Source: Bimuria novae-zelandiae CBS 107.79 (lineage: Eukaryota; Ascomycota; Dothideomycetes; Pleosporales; Didymosphaeriaceae). Taken from it: a stretch of 64,000 bases of DNA. The position numbers and the translations under genes are program-made. The notes under the pieces were generated by a model. The model did no database searches and was not told the DNA's origin. It was given only the letters and a program-made list of their open reading frames with translations. Where the stretch lies: assembly GCA_010015655.1 (NCBI GenBank), contig ML976706.1, positions 133,529-197,528 on the forward strand, read 5' to 3'. This document shows positions 33,584-43,555 of the stretch, in pieces. The stretch's first letter is position 1, and the number at the start of each line of letters is the position of its first letter.

Positions 33584-34040
33584 ATGAAGCTCTCTACGTT
33601 GGCTCTTCTTGCTTCCGTGGCTTCGGCTGCCCCGCTGCCAGTACGTTTTCTTCAGACAAAGCCGCACTTCCCTGCTTTTGAACCACTGAAACTAAACTGT
33701 TGAACAGGCTGCCGACCCCGAAGCCGCTGCTACCTACGCGCCTCTGGTCTACAGTGGAGGATTAAAGCGTGAGGCTGACGCCAACGCCGCGGCGACGTAT
33801 GCCCCACTTGTTTATACGGGCGGGCTAAAGCGGGATGCGAATGCGGATGCGGAGGTTGAGGCGTCGTCTTACCCCCCTTTGCGCTACGTTGGAGGGCTAA
33901 AGCGCGATGCCGAGGCCGCCGCAACATACGCCCCACTTGTTTATACGGGCGGGCTAAAGCGGGATGCGGAGGCGAATGCGGATGCTGAGGCTGCCGCAAC
34001 ATACGCCCCACTTGTGTACACTGGCGGGCTCAAAAACTAA
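33584..34040 (+). CDS. Secreted repeat precursor of a putative dikaritin-type RiPP
   Basis: Exon 1 is 33584-33640; a 67-bp GT-AG intron (33641-33707) follows; exon 2 is 33708-34040. The product has 129 residues. Residues 1-15 (MKLSTLALLASVASA) form a signal peptide. The rest is five repeats, each an Ala/Asp/Glu spacer plus a core: TYAPLVYSGGLKR, TYAPLVYTGGLKR, SYPPLRYVGGLKR, TYAPLVYTGGLKR, TYAPLVYTGGLKN-stop. Four end in Lys-Arg, the Kex2 site. Y-x-P-L-x-Y and GGLK are invariant, so the two tyrosines keep fixed spacing. This matches the layout of UstA-type precursors, where UstYa enzymes cross-link Tyr-containing cores. The alternative is a pheromone precursor, but the cores lack the Trp/Cys and QPG pattern of alpha-factors. 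The product is unknown; whether it is a toxin, a signal or an effector cannot be told. Confidence 0.88.
33708..34037 (+). repeat. Five in-frame precursor repeats
   Basis: Units are 33708-33770, 33771-33833, 33834-33905, 33906-33962 and 33963-34037 (21, 21, 24, 19 and 25 codons). Length varies only in the acidic spacer; the core is constant. Units 2 and 4 share long identical nucleotide stretches (ccccacttgtttatacgggc), indicating recent duplication or gene conversion. Unit 3 is the divergent one (Pro for Ala, Arg for Val, Val for Thr). Confidence 0.93.
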
Positions 34041-34329
34041 GTACCACCAAGAAGGATATCGCTTCCAACGGTCATTAGGGGTGGGCTCGAGTATTTGGTG
34101 TCCCACTGGGGTGGGATGCAAGTCTTCTCGGAAGGGACTGTCTGGTGTTGTGCGATGTCTGTCCAATTATGTCAATTTACGTAGTAATGAAAATACAAGC
34201 ATCCTGGGGTTGTCCCAAGAAACAATTTATGTGCTTTGAAGCGCAAGAGTGCTATTGTCGTCCTGGGGTTTCTAGGTTCTGTCGTGCGCGCTTTCTACGC
34301 TATCCTCTTGGGAAACTGGCAGTGTATGG

Positions 34330-34605
34330 TTAAAGCTGATGTGCTGTGGGGATGTTGAAATGTGCGTGTATACTGATTATGTGAGTGTGCTGTGAGAGTG
34401 TTAAAATGCGCGCGTATACTGACTATGTAAGTGTGCTGTAAAGGAGTTAAATTGTGTGCCCAGGTGTGTACCTAGGTATGTTGACTTTGACTATGTGAGT
34501 GTGTTGAATTCAAATGTTATGGGTGTATATTAATTATGTGAGTATGCTATGTGGGTGTTGGATTGTGCGTGTACATTGATTATGTAAAATACTGCGTGGG
34601 GGTGG
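34330..34605 (+). repeat. Degenerate minisatellite downstream of the precursor
   Basis: About five imperfect units of 50-60 bp, each with a version of tactgattatgtgagtgtgct followed by a G-rich stretch. They start near 34336, 34390, 34440, 34497 and 34548. The unit is GT-rich on the plus strand. It lies 0.3 kb 3' of the precursor stop and does not extend an open frame. Confidence 0.75.
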
Positions 34606-34699
34606 CCATAAGGGTGCCGCGTAGGGTCATGTATACGCCAATGCGCTAGCGTTGGGAATTGCCGCTAGTGGGAATAGGCGGCCTGTGTGTAGGTGCCCC

Positions 34700-35579
34700 C
34701 AAATTCTTTTATTATTGATTTAATATATACACTATAGGTACCTTTTAAGTATAAAGTTAAACTGCTAGACGTTTTATTTTAAGTATAATAGCATTACTTT
34801 TATAAAGTTTTATACCTAACTAAATTAATTTAAATATATAATTATTAGAATAAGGTCCCTCTAGTAGTATGACTACTATGGATAACCAAGTAGGAGAGGG
34901 ACAAGGCGAGGTGGCTGTAACGTATTGAATTGACTATTCTCTCTCATTTTAATTGAACGAGCTATGGTGAGGTTGGATCTGTACAATCGAGCAGGGACTA
35001 CCAGGCTTGGCACACTTCACGTACAGCAAGTACTACGAGCCTACCTTCCACCAATATGAACTGAACCCACATATTCTCAACAATAATATTATTGAACTAG
35101 GATTTAGCAGATTAATTTTTTTTGTTTATATTTATTATACAACTTTAACCCTTTAGTAGTGGTTATTTAGAATACTAATAAAAATATACTCTTGGCTTAT
35201 ATTATTACTAAGTATCTAAATAGATAGCTATCAGGTACTATTTAGGCCTAGTTATATATAGGCCTAAGTAGGGCTAGCTAAGGATCTAGCCTCTTAGTCT
35301 CTACTGGCCTATATTAGTATATATACTATTTACCTAGGATTTATTCTATCTTATAGAGTATTATTCTATACCTTTTGTTAGGTTGGCGTAGTGGTAAATA
35401 GTACGTCACAATCGCCTACTAAGAGAATATTAAATAATTTTATAAAAACTTTTTTTTAAATAAGTAATAAAATAAATAGTTCCTTTATAAACGTTTATAG
35501 CCTATATGTATAATATTTAATATTATATATTATTTAATATTATATATTATTTAATAATAGTATAACGTATCCAATAAGT
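34700..35579. other. AT-rich relic with a possible old LTR fragment
   Basis: A RIP-like stretch. 34916-35080 has better GC and reads TGTAACGTATTG to ATTCTCAACA, an LTR-like TG...CA segment, but no target duplication was found. An inverted repeat gtccctct/agagggac flanks 34856-34903. 35386-35397 (tggcgtagtggt) resembles a pol III A box, without a B box. A short tatttaatattatata repeat lies at 35515-35565. No gene is seen. Confidence 0.45.
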
Positions 35580-36008
35580 TGTAACAGGAACAATCGCTCG
35601 TCGACACGAGAACCCTTGGCCAGTCAAGACAGGATTCGAGATCATCCGAAAACCGACACTCATCCGTATCGGACCAATTTCGGATCTATCAGACCGATGG
35701 GGAACTACGGATCCGATTCGGACCTATTTCGGATCCATCAGACCGACGGTCAACCTATGGCAGATATGTGCTAGCTAGCCATCTGGGAAGAGGTGTATTT
35801 AGAGGAGCTTGGGGCCTTTGTAGTTCAGTACCTTTTCCGTATCCTTTCGTACCAGGCCTATAGGCACTTAATTCATTCGAGGCTACATTCTTATACACGC
35901 ACTCCCATATGCCTCTGCTAGGAGATACGCCAACATCGATCCTTTGAGTGACCTGCGCCGATACATAAGTAAGCTACGTAAGTAAGCAAGCTGTGCATTC
36001 TAATAACA
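35580..36008. repeat. LTR-like sequence, 429 bp
   Basis: Begins TGTAACAGGAACAATCG and ends CATTCTAATAACA, with balanced GC in an AT-rich surround. It contains a direct duplication of about 46 bp (atttcggatc, atcagaccga at 35670 and again at 35729). No flanking target duplication was found, so it may be a fragment rather than a clean solo LTR. Confidence 0.45.
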
Positions 36009-36091
36009 TTATACACTTTTATAGTAACTTATTTTAATAATAGAATAAGATAATAGAATAAAATTAATACTATATATTAAATAGTACTTAT

Positions 36092-36351
36092 TGTCCGTAC
36101 GCAGGGGCGATACGGCGAAGGGTATGCTATAAGGCCCAACACGTGATCACGTGGTTGTCTTATGTAATGTCCGTGCGTAGCTCGCCTCCTGAAATATCGC
36201 TACCTTCGTTCGTATAATAGAGAAGCAGAGTAATTACACGAACTAGCTACCCTCCCTATTACTCCGTACGCTATACACACCGTACAAAACCTCTTACCTT
36301 GCCGTACTATACTCACCCCATGTACAGCTAGCTATAAGAGCCCTATTAACA
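36092..36351 (+). repeat. Solo LTR of the Copia P family
   Basis: 260-bp LTR beginning TGTCCGTACGCAGGGGCG and ending AGAGCCCTATTAACA, with a perfect target duplication cttat on both sides (36087-36091 and 36352-36356). It is the reverse complement of 47626-47882 and of the LTR at 53248-53487 plus 55161-55179. It holds a perfect palindrome CACGTGATCACGTG at 36140-36153. Confidence 0.92.
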
Positions 36352-37600
36352 CTTATAGTATTTATTTTATATATTTACGAGTTATAGATAGTCGTCCTAA
36401 TGTAGCTATAGCGTATTAAAGTCTATTAATTCGCACCTAATTGCGCTTTATTTTAATATTTTTCCCTATTTAGCTACTACCTAATGTCCTTTTAAGTAAT
36501 AATATCTTTTGTATTTACCTTTATTAAGGTAATTTATTATTATATCCGCGTTATTTTTTTCTTTTTCCGTATTATAGTAGCTTTATTAGTCTTTTTAAGT
36601 CTCGTAATCTGCTTACGTATAAGCGTAGCTTTATACGCTATTACTTTAGCGTCCTTTCTTAGCTAAATAAGCGCTATAATAATAAAAGTAGGTAATAAAC
36701 TATTATGTCTTTAAATCCTATTCTAAATTATTATAAATTAAGCCTTTATTTTACGCATGTTACTCAGTAATTTAGTTTCTTATAAGGTAACCCCTAGCGT
36801 AGTTAACGTTAGTATATAGAGTTTTATACTAAGCTTTAATATTACTGTCTCTAGGTCCTGTAGGGCTACGCTAGCGCCTTAAAAGCTTACGTAGATATTC
36901 TCTTTAATAATTCACCACTTATAGACTGCATAAAGGCTAGTAAAATCTTTAGCTTTATAATATAATTAATATAGTTACGTATTATGTTCTTATCTTAGCA
37001 GTTTTATACCCGTTTTAATAGCTAGAAGTAGCTATTATAAAGTAGCTATCAAGATATAATATATATACTAGTATATAAAAAGTATTTATATTATTTTCCT
37101 TGTATAGCTCTTAAATTTCAAGCACGTTATAGCTTTTATAATTATTAAAAATAAGTAGCTGGCGTGTGCCTACTCTACTCATTACTATATACTTAATAAA
37201 GTCTTTTAGCTACTCTACCCTAAGCTTATAAGTAGTTTAGTTATTATTACTTACTAGGAAAGCCTGGTGGTGCGGTATATTATTATTCTAGTACTAAATA
37301 GAAAGGTAAAAATAGCTAGTAAAAATATTAAAGGGTAGGATTACCTAGCTAATAGCATTAAGTTTATAAATTACTATAACTTATTTATAGTTACTTAACT
37401 ATATAGCCCTTAGTCTGTCTCGCCTCTTTATATTTATAATAATAAGCTAAGTTAATATCCTCCCTATTATAAAGCTAGTCTTATTAAAGTTATAGGTAGC
37501 TTTATACGCGCTATAAGGTTAAACTAGGCTCTAATTGCTATAAGATCCTTATATAGAGCTTTCTATTAATTATATAGTTAATTAAATAGTATCGATTATC
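36352..37600 (-). mobile_element. Second Fot1/pogo transposon relic
   Basis: Minus strand. About 37370-37200 gives VILPFNIF, PHHQAFLVS and TTYKLRVE, matching the S-x-x-G-W-T-x-x-E-L-G-x-x-W part of the family. About 37165-37000 gives VGTRQLLIFNNYKSYNVLEI, where the family has L-I-L-D-G-H-x-S-H; the catalytic Asp is Asn here. It is related to the copy at 22.65-26.75 kb. No terminal repeats were identified; limits are approximate. Confidence 0.7.
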
Positions 37601-37983
37601 CCGCCTTATTCTCACATTCCGTTCTGGTCTCAATTCGTCTATAAAAAATGGCCTGAAGCTAAGCCAGCTTTCCAGAGTACACAAAATATGAACACACTAT
37701 CTAGTGATGGCAGAGCCCTAGGTATCACCTGTCAGTGGGAGTGCCTACTGTGGTGTTGTTGGCCTGAGCGCCTCACGTGACCTCGGTTAGCGCACTGTAT
37801 ATAGTCTCACTCGATAGCTCTAATACACTTTAAGCTCTCCGTTCGACATCACCAACATTCCTGAAAGCCAGCCTATCGAAATCGATGGCATGTTATGTTC
37901 GGGTAACCAGTCTTGCAGTCGATAGAAATTCGTCCTAGTTAGAGTAGCCTTCCCTTCTAGCTAACGGGGCCATAGATAATGCA
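37600..37983. other. Start of second gene island; intergenic
   Basis: Balanced GC. It contains a promoter-like stretch on the plus strand (tgtatatagtctcac near 37796, then a pyrimidine/CA-rich leader) that leads only into a very short open frame near 37883. It could be the remaining promoter of a lost gene. Confidence 0.35.
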
Positions 37984-39150
37984 TTAAACGGTGAGATTTG
38001 CAATCGTAGCGTTCGCGTGCATAGTGATGACCGGCGTGGTCTTGCCAAACGCGATGACGATTGGTCTCTTATTCACCGAGGGAAAAGGTCCACTACGAGC
38101 AAAGACGGTTATGCCGGAGAAATCAGGACGGATGAGACACCACATGAAGGTCCTACCGAGCATGGCAGCCAAGGCAAGTGAGCCGCTCAAATCAGTATAT
38201 TTGCCTGTGAAGAGTCTAACATTGCGCAGAGATTGCATCAGGCATTGACGATCATCACTTACTATCGATGTCTGATGATGATAAGGGGTATGTTTGTCGC
38301 TCGCAAAAGCTAGGCGCGAATGCAGGAATACGCCGGTCGATCCCGTACCAACGCTGAATAGAAGCGAAGTCATCGACTTGACAAATATGGGTAAGCAAGT
38401 TGCTTTCACAAGATGCGAACGAATAGAACTGAGATGACGCTTTTGGGTGTAGATGACGAGAGCTGCGATGACTTCGAATGTGGAGGCGAGGGCAGCCGCC
38501 GCTCGCAAGGCCCAAGGAGTAGCAAGGTTTTGCAAGACGCTTGTATTTTCACACAGCCTGCATCCGCTGAAAGCCCGTCACTCTGGCCCTCAAGCACCAA
38601 TACCCAGGCAGAGAGTACAGTGCCTCACGACTATCCATTGTTCATGATCGATACCAGCATCTCGTCCAGCGACCAGCCACTGCAAAAAGCTCACAGTCAT
38701 GCAATGCAGGACTCGATGGTCGATGTACAGCAGGCGAGGGATGAAGATAAGCGCCCAAAATTGCAAGTGCATCTTCATATCTAACAGGGGCAAGGCAACT
38801 CTGAAACTAGTCGAAGCAGTCGAAGCAGTAGCGACAGCAAGAGCGACGACGATAGAAATGACGATCGTAGGCAGGACCGCAGGATGAGCGGTGAAATCTT
38901 CGATAGAAAACGGAAACGCAATACTTCTGTCAATGCTGAGGCCCGCAAGCGTCATAATGGCGCATCGAACGAATATCAAAGGAGCGGTCGACAGATGTCG
39001 TGCACTCTCCGACGCAACGAGAATGCTAACCCTCCCTTCGTCCTTCAAAATCGCCTCCAGAAGTACGACCGCGTATCGATGTTGCTGAGGCACAGGACGG
39101 TGAACGCACTGGCCCAATAGCAGCGACAGTGCCACAAACGATGCCAACAC
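37984..39150 (-). pseudogene. Degraded multi-pass membrane protein, possibly N-terminal region of an ABC-C transporter
   Basis: Two long minus-strand frames, 39150-38590 and 38535-37984, are in the same phase and separated by two TGA codons. They contain hydrophobic segments: AVLPTIVISIVVALAVATAS, then LQFWALIFIPRLLYI, then RAAAALASTFEVIAALVIY, then SLALAAMLGRTFMWCLIRP. Spacing and short stretches (FSIEDFT; RTFMW followed by TVFARSGPF) recall the membrane domain of fungal ABCC transporters, but similarity is weak and no nucleotide-binding domain is present. Introns cannot be excluded as the cause of the breaks. Function is not established. Confidence 0.35.
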
Positions 39151-39507
39151 CAGCTATACTAACACCGAGGAACTGCAAGATCTAGAAAGTGTAGAGATCG
39201 ACCACAATAGTTCAATTGACGATACCGAATACGAGGTGGAACAGATTATGACAGTCCGTCTCCGTTGGGGATTTTGCAGTATCGTGTCCGATGGCTGGGA
39301 TACGAGGCGGATCTGGAATGGTACAACGCATCTAACTGCAAGAATAGCCCACGCAAGCTTCGTGAATTTTATGAAGCTAATCCTAACGTGTCAGGCCCCC
39401 AAGGAAGGCTTGATCACTGGGAACAGTATTGGGAAGAGGACAGAGATGCAGATGATTTTTCAGACGATGCAAGCCCGAAAGGACCACCCGCGGAGGGAGC
39501 TGAGTAA
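39103..39507 (+). pseudogene. Chromodomain fragment with a frameshift
   Basis: One frame gives a Glu/Asp-rich lead (TNTEELQDLESVEIDHNSS) and EYEVEQI. After a one-base loss near 39244 the next frame continues YDSPSPLGILQYRVRWLGYE, then LEWYNASNCKNSPRKLREFY and a long acidic tail ending at 39507. This is the typical Y-x-V-x-x-I...Y-x-V-R-W-L-G-Y...W chromodomain pattern. It may be a leftover of a chromodomain Gypsy integrase or of an orphan fungal chromodomain gene. The GC content is balanced, unlike the other Gypsy copies here. Confidence 0.6.
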
Positions 39508-39914
39508 AGCCATTGTTTGAGCTTGTTGGAATGGAATAATGTCTGCGCCTCTCGTCTCATGGGTAAGCTTGGTGTACTCAACATTTTTCTCCTCGCGGTA
39601 TGGCGAGCAATACAACGCCCCCACAAAGCACAATCGTATAAGTTAAGACCATAGCAAATGAATGACTTTCGCTTTCAAAGCTCGGTAGTCAAGAGATTGG
39701 AGAATACAATGAATGATCTTGCTACACTACTACACTCTTTCCATTACAACCTAATCCATCAACGCCTCCTAGGCTTGAAGAGAAGGTAATGTATCGGCAG
39801 GAGTCTGAGTGCAGTGGGTTGGAAGGAGTAGATGGGGCTGAAACAGGACTACGGAGCAGCTAAAGGGGGGTTAGCATGATAGAGACAACTATTGATGGAT
39901 AGATAAATACTTCA

Positions 39915-40931
39915 TCATTCAAGGTATGGCTTTTTAGCCCAGATAGTGCGAACAGGCATTGAGGCCCGGATCTCTTTGCTGTAGCTCTCAGTTTTTGCCT
40001 TAGCTAGTAGACACTGAGTTTGCTCTTTGTGCCAGTTCATTTCTCTGAATTTCATCCACGCAAACTCTGGCAGAGTCTCGAGCCAGTATTCCTGCAGCTG
40101 TGTACCCAACCGCTTCCTTCTCTTCCTCTTAGGTCATGTACCAAGAGGCTAAAAGCAGATACTCTTTTCAATATTTTCAAAGTCTCTGTCTTTAAGTATC
40201 GCCGAAATCTTATCTACAATAGTAAGATCGATGCCCAACTCTAATGCTGACCCACTTGCCTTTTTCGGGTTATGGAATTCTAGTGAGAACTCCAACTCCA
40301 TGATCTCAATGTACTCTCCAGGTACAAGAGCTTCGAAAGCGCGCCAAATAAACTGACGCGGATCGCGTTGTCCATGGAGAAGGCGCACATGAATATGGTC
40401 GAATTCATTGTTGTCTAGTTCCATATTATTTTCAGCGTTGTCAACGAGAACATTGCAGTTCAGATGGGTCTCTGTTGGCATCACATCAGGGGATATCTAC
40501 CGCAGTGACCATCGCACTAGGGTATGTTTCAGCAAACGTAATTGCCCATTGCCCTGTGCCAGTTCCAACATCAAGGACTCTTTGCAGCCATCCTGGAATA
40601 CGTGCTCTGTGCAAGCCGTCGGTACTGAGCAACAATTGCTGCTGAATTTCCAGACGCTCCTGTTCTTGTTTATCATTCGGGAGTGCAGATATCGGCCGCC
40701 AACCGAGTTAGCGTGATACATCCGGTTACTATCTTCGACATAGTGTTCGGCTTCAGATATAACGGAGCCCTCGTCGCTTGTTAAAAGTGATTCAATTTCG
40801 CCGAGAGCACTATCTGCATCCTCATTGTCAACGTGTGGATATGCTATCGTAGGGTTATCCTCTGACATTCCTGTATGGTTCGGTGGAGGTAGAGAGTTTA
40901 CTAGAGATGAAAATTGAGCTGCTGTCTTCAC
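39915..40931 (-). pseudogene. LaeA-like SAM methyltransferase pseudogene
   Basis: Minus strand, starting near 40931 or 40868. The N-terminus has YVEDSNRMYHANSVGGRY. After a frameshift near 40705 comes LPNDKQEQERLEIQQQLLL and the SAM-binding motif VLDVGTGTGQWAITFAE. After a second, compensating frameshift near 40490 come MPTETHLNCN, NEFDHIHVRLLHGQRDPRQF and EIMELEFSLEF. Two in-frame stops follow (40149-40151 and 40134-40136; the second fits Trp TGG to TGA). Then LGTQLQEYWLETLPEFAWMK continues to a typical family C-terminus at 39915. Full family length is present but cannot be translated as one protein. Such enzymes often accompany secondary-metabolite genes, but a link to the precursor 6 kb away is not shown. 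Confidence 0.8.
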
Positions 40932-41960
40932 GGGAGGATCAGGAAGGAAGTGAGAGAGGTCATATGTACTTCATTGCTCTAGCATCCATCCTACTCCTCC
41001 TCCAAACTTTCCTTGATCCCTGATAGTGCCTCCCGCTTTACTCTGCTTTGCATTTTTCAGTGTTCCTGTCGCAACAAATCCCCTTTCTCAGTCTTTAATA
41101 GAGGCATAACAGGCAATTGCAGTTTCGGCTGTGATGGTGCCTTCATAAAGATAGATACTTTGTCATCATCACTGGAACAAGTGTTTTCGACGCTAATAAA
41201 AACACAACGTTTCGGGTCATTCCATGTTATAGATTGAGTTGCGGATAAGTTTTTGGCGCTCTAAATGTGCCGTTCTTCGTGACGGGGAATATTTTCGGTG
41301 GGGCGGAACCAAATGCTGATGTCGCGTCAGAACAAGGGTACACTTTGGTGCTTCTGCCTCCAAGCTAAAACGGAACTACGTTGGAGAGCACTTCTTCAAA
41401 CTAAAAGCCAGGGTCCTATCATTGCTTCAGGATAACCAATGCCTACTATCATTGATGAGGATGTCAAGGCCTGTTCTTGAGAAAGTTCCCTCACTGCTGT
41501 TCCAACAACAGTGTTTGTTCGCTATCTTCTTCACTCTCAAGATCCGGTGGATTCTCCAACTGGTTCTCTTTCTACTCATCTATCCATGAAGTGCGTGCGC
41601 GGTAGAACGAAGCGTAGAGAAACAGCATAGAATGCTTTTTATTAGTGTACTAACTTAAATCTTACAATGCAACTCACAAGTAAGAATTTCGACGCTTATT
41701 ATGCATATGGTCACCGCATCTGTATAGCACCCCAATCATTTGTCGGACACTGTATTTGTGGTTTTGTCATCTCAAGTGGTTGGCACTGTTTCTTCGGCTG
41801 GGATTAGCTCTTACGTAAATTGGTCGAGTAAAAAAAGTGCGGCAACATAATCACAGAGCAAATATGAGTATCTTATCCCCAGTAACAGTTCATATTCATA
41901 TCGCATCTAACAGATTGCAACCTTTTCCCTACTAGATCTGCTTCTATAGGCGATGCACGT
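40932..41960. other. Intergenic region between methyltransferase pseudogene and kinase
   Basis: About 1 kb with balanced GC. Short open frames (for example plus 41013-41237) have no recognisable domain. It should contain the 3' untranslated region of the kinase gene, at the right, and the former promoter of the methyltransferase, at the left. Confidence 0.4.
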
Positions 41961-43555
41961 CTATTCTGAGAACCAAGGGTGCTTGAGAAGATCTACCGCC
42001 GAAGGCCGCTTCGCCGGGTCGTATTCCAAGATCTGCTGCATTAGTGACCACAGGACTGCGGACTCCCCGTTATCAATTTCGGTCGGCCTATGCTCTGCAA
42101 GCAGCACTTCAAGAGACTGGTGTATGTACGGTTCGTCGTTGCTGTATGGCTGTAGGCGCTGGCGGTTCGTTTTGTAACACTTGCTAGCGCGTGGCCAAGC
42201 AGCCATAATAGAGTCAGGCAGAGGTCGAATAACGTCGTTAAACTGGAAAAGGTGGTCATCGTCCGCATCATCTTGCTCTTTCTGGTCGTTTCCGAGCATA
42301 CCAACGGCGAATAGCGTCCTTCCCGTTAGGAACTCAAACATCAGGCATCCAAAGCTCCACATATCAATGCCGCAGCCAAACGGCTGGTGCAGAATTAGCT
42401 CTGGGGCGCGGAGACTAATAGGTGTCACCGTATCCCTTGGCGGGTCGGTCAACCAGAAAGCTACAGGCATGCGGTTAGAATACAATATTTTTACGTTTTT
42501 AGGGAGCGACTTCGTGGGCAGTTCACCTAACCCCAGATCTGACAACTTCACGCATAGTTCCGGACCGCGTTGCATGCGATCGTATAGCGGCTGTTTAAGA
42601 TAGAGAATCTTCGGCGCCCATCTGTCGGCCTTCCCGTCGACTCTATGTAGGGGTATCGCAATGCTAGCCTCGTCCTGCTTTAGATTGTCCTCTCCTACAG
42701 AGCTAATGTCCTCGATGGAGAAGAGTAGATTTCCTGATTGGACGTCACCATGCACTACACCATTTTGATACAGGAAGGCAAGGCCACGCAGCGCATGGAG
42801 AAGTGTATTTTTAGCCATCCGTTTAAGATACCTCTGCCGCTTTCCGTACATCTTTGGTTTGTTCTCTGGCAGTTCTTCTACTAGCGAAGCAGCGGTTGCG
42901 CCCATGGGCTCGAACACTAGGCACTGATGCTTCCCGTTGATGCCTTGATGGTGAAAGGTATCCAGCAGTACTGTAACGTGCTGGGCCCTGATATCTCTGG
43001 GAGCCACTTTCGAAAGATAATTAAGAATGCGGAGCTCCGTGTTCGTAGTAGGGGCCTTAGCAACCATAATTTTGAGGACGACATACCGCGGCGTGCTATA
43101 GCAACAGTCTTTGTCAGAGGTGGGATGCGAAACCCAAGAAAGAGGCGATAAATAGGGAAATAAAAATCGGCAGAAATATACCCCGTGTTGACAACTAGCC
43201 ATACAGTAGAGAACAAACCATCTCCAAGCTTTCGAATTACCTTGTACTTGCCGTCACGGAACGTGTCTCCAAGATTGACTGGGTGGAAACCTCCAGGCCG
43301 ATATTCCTTAGCCCACTCGCAAGGCGCACCCGAATCTTTGAATCTCCAAGACTGGGGATCTGGAGGGAGCTCGGTCGGGGGCGTTGCGGGAGGAGAGGTC
43401 ATCGCGATAGCAGTGAAAGGAGTGGAAGAAGCAATAACGCGCTGCAAGAGAGGCCGACGAGGCCAGCGAAAGTAGGCTAACACACAATTGCGGGTAACGA
43501 TGGCAGTATGCATGCAATTGCTGGCAGCGATGGCAGTCAGTTTGCATGCGAGCAC
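41961..43555 (-). CDS. SRPK-like Ser/Thr protein kinase, two exons
   Basis: My model on the minus strand is exon 1 43555-43182, an 86-bp GT-AG intron (43181-43096), and exon 2 43095-41961, giving 502 residues. YRPGGFHPVNLGD precedes the Gly loop LGDGLFSTVWL, a signature of fungal SR-protein-kinase-like enzymes. Key residues are Lys in VVLKIM (about 133), HGDVQSGN (Asp about 242; Gln replaces the usual Lys of HxDxKxxN, as often in this expanded family), SDLG in place of DFG (about 311), and LRAPE (about 357). A normal C-lobe ends AKRPSAVDLLKHPWFSE. The start is uncertain: MTSPPATPP at 43402 is an alternative, and the longer form adds a basic, mitochondrion-like leader. It is the only apparently intact non-cluster host gene here. 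Confidence 0.87.

Noticed and set aside
33730..34011. 93-codon minus-strand open frame (His/Pro/Arg repeats)
   Set aside because: It is the complement of the precursor repeats; the plus strand has a signal peptide, an intron and Lys-Arg sites.
33584..34040. Alpha-factor-type mating pheromone precursor
   Set aside because: The spacer-plus-Lys-Arg layout fits, but the cores lack the Trp/Cys-rich QPG pattern and a UstYa gene is adjacent; kept only as a weaker alternative.
35386..35440. tRNA- or SINE-like stretch (tggcgtagtggt resembles a pol III A box)
   Set aside because: No B box, no cloverleaf and no flanking duplication could be found; the match is 11 of 12 to a loose consensus.
38413..38784. 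123-codon plus-strand open frame
   Set aside because: It lies opposite the membrane-protein relic, has no domain and unconvincing composition; treated as a shadow.
40110..40160. Intron removing the two stops of the methyltransferase
   Set aside because: The only GT-AG pair that fits would be about 35 bp, too short, and it would not repair the two frameshifts upstream.
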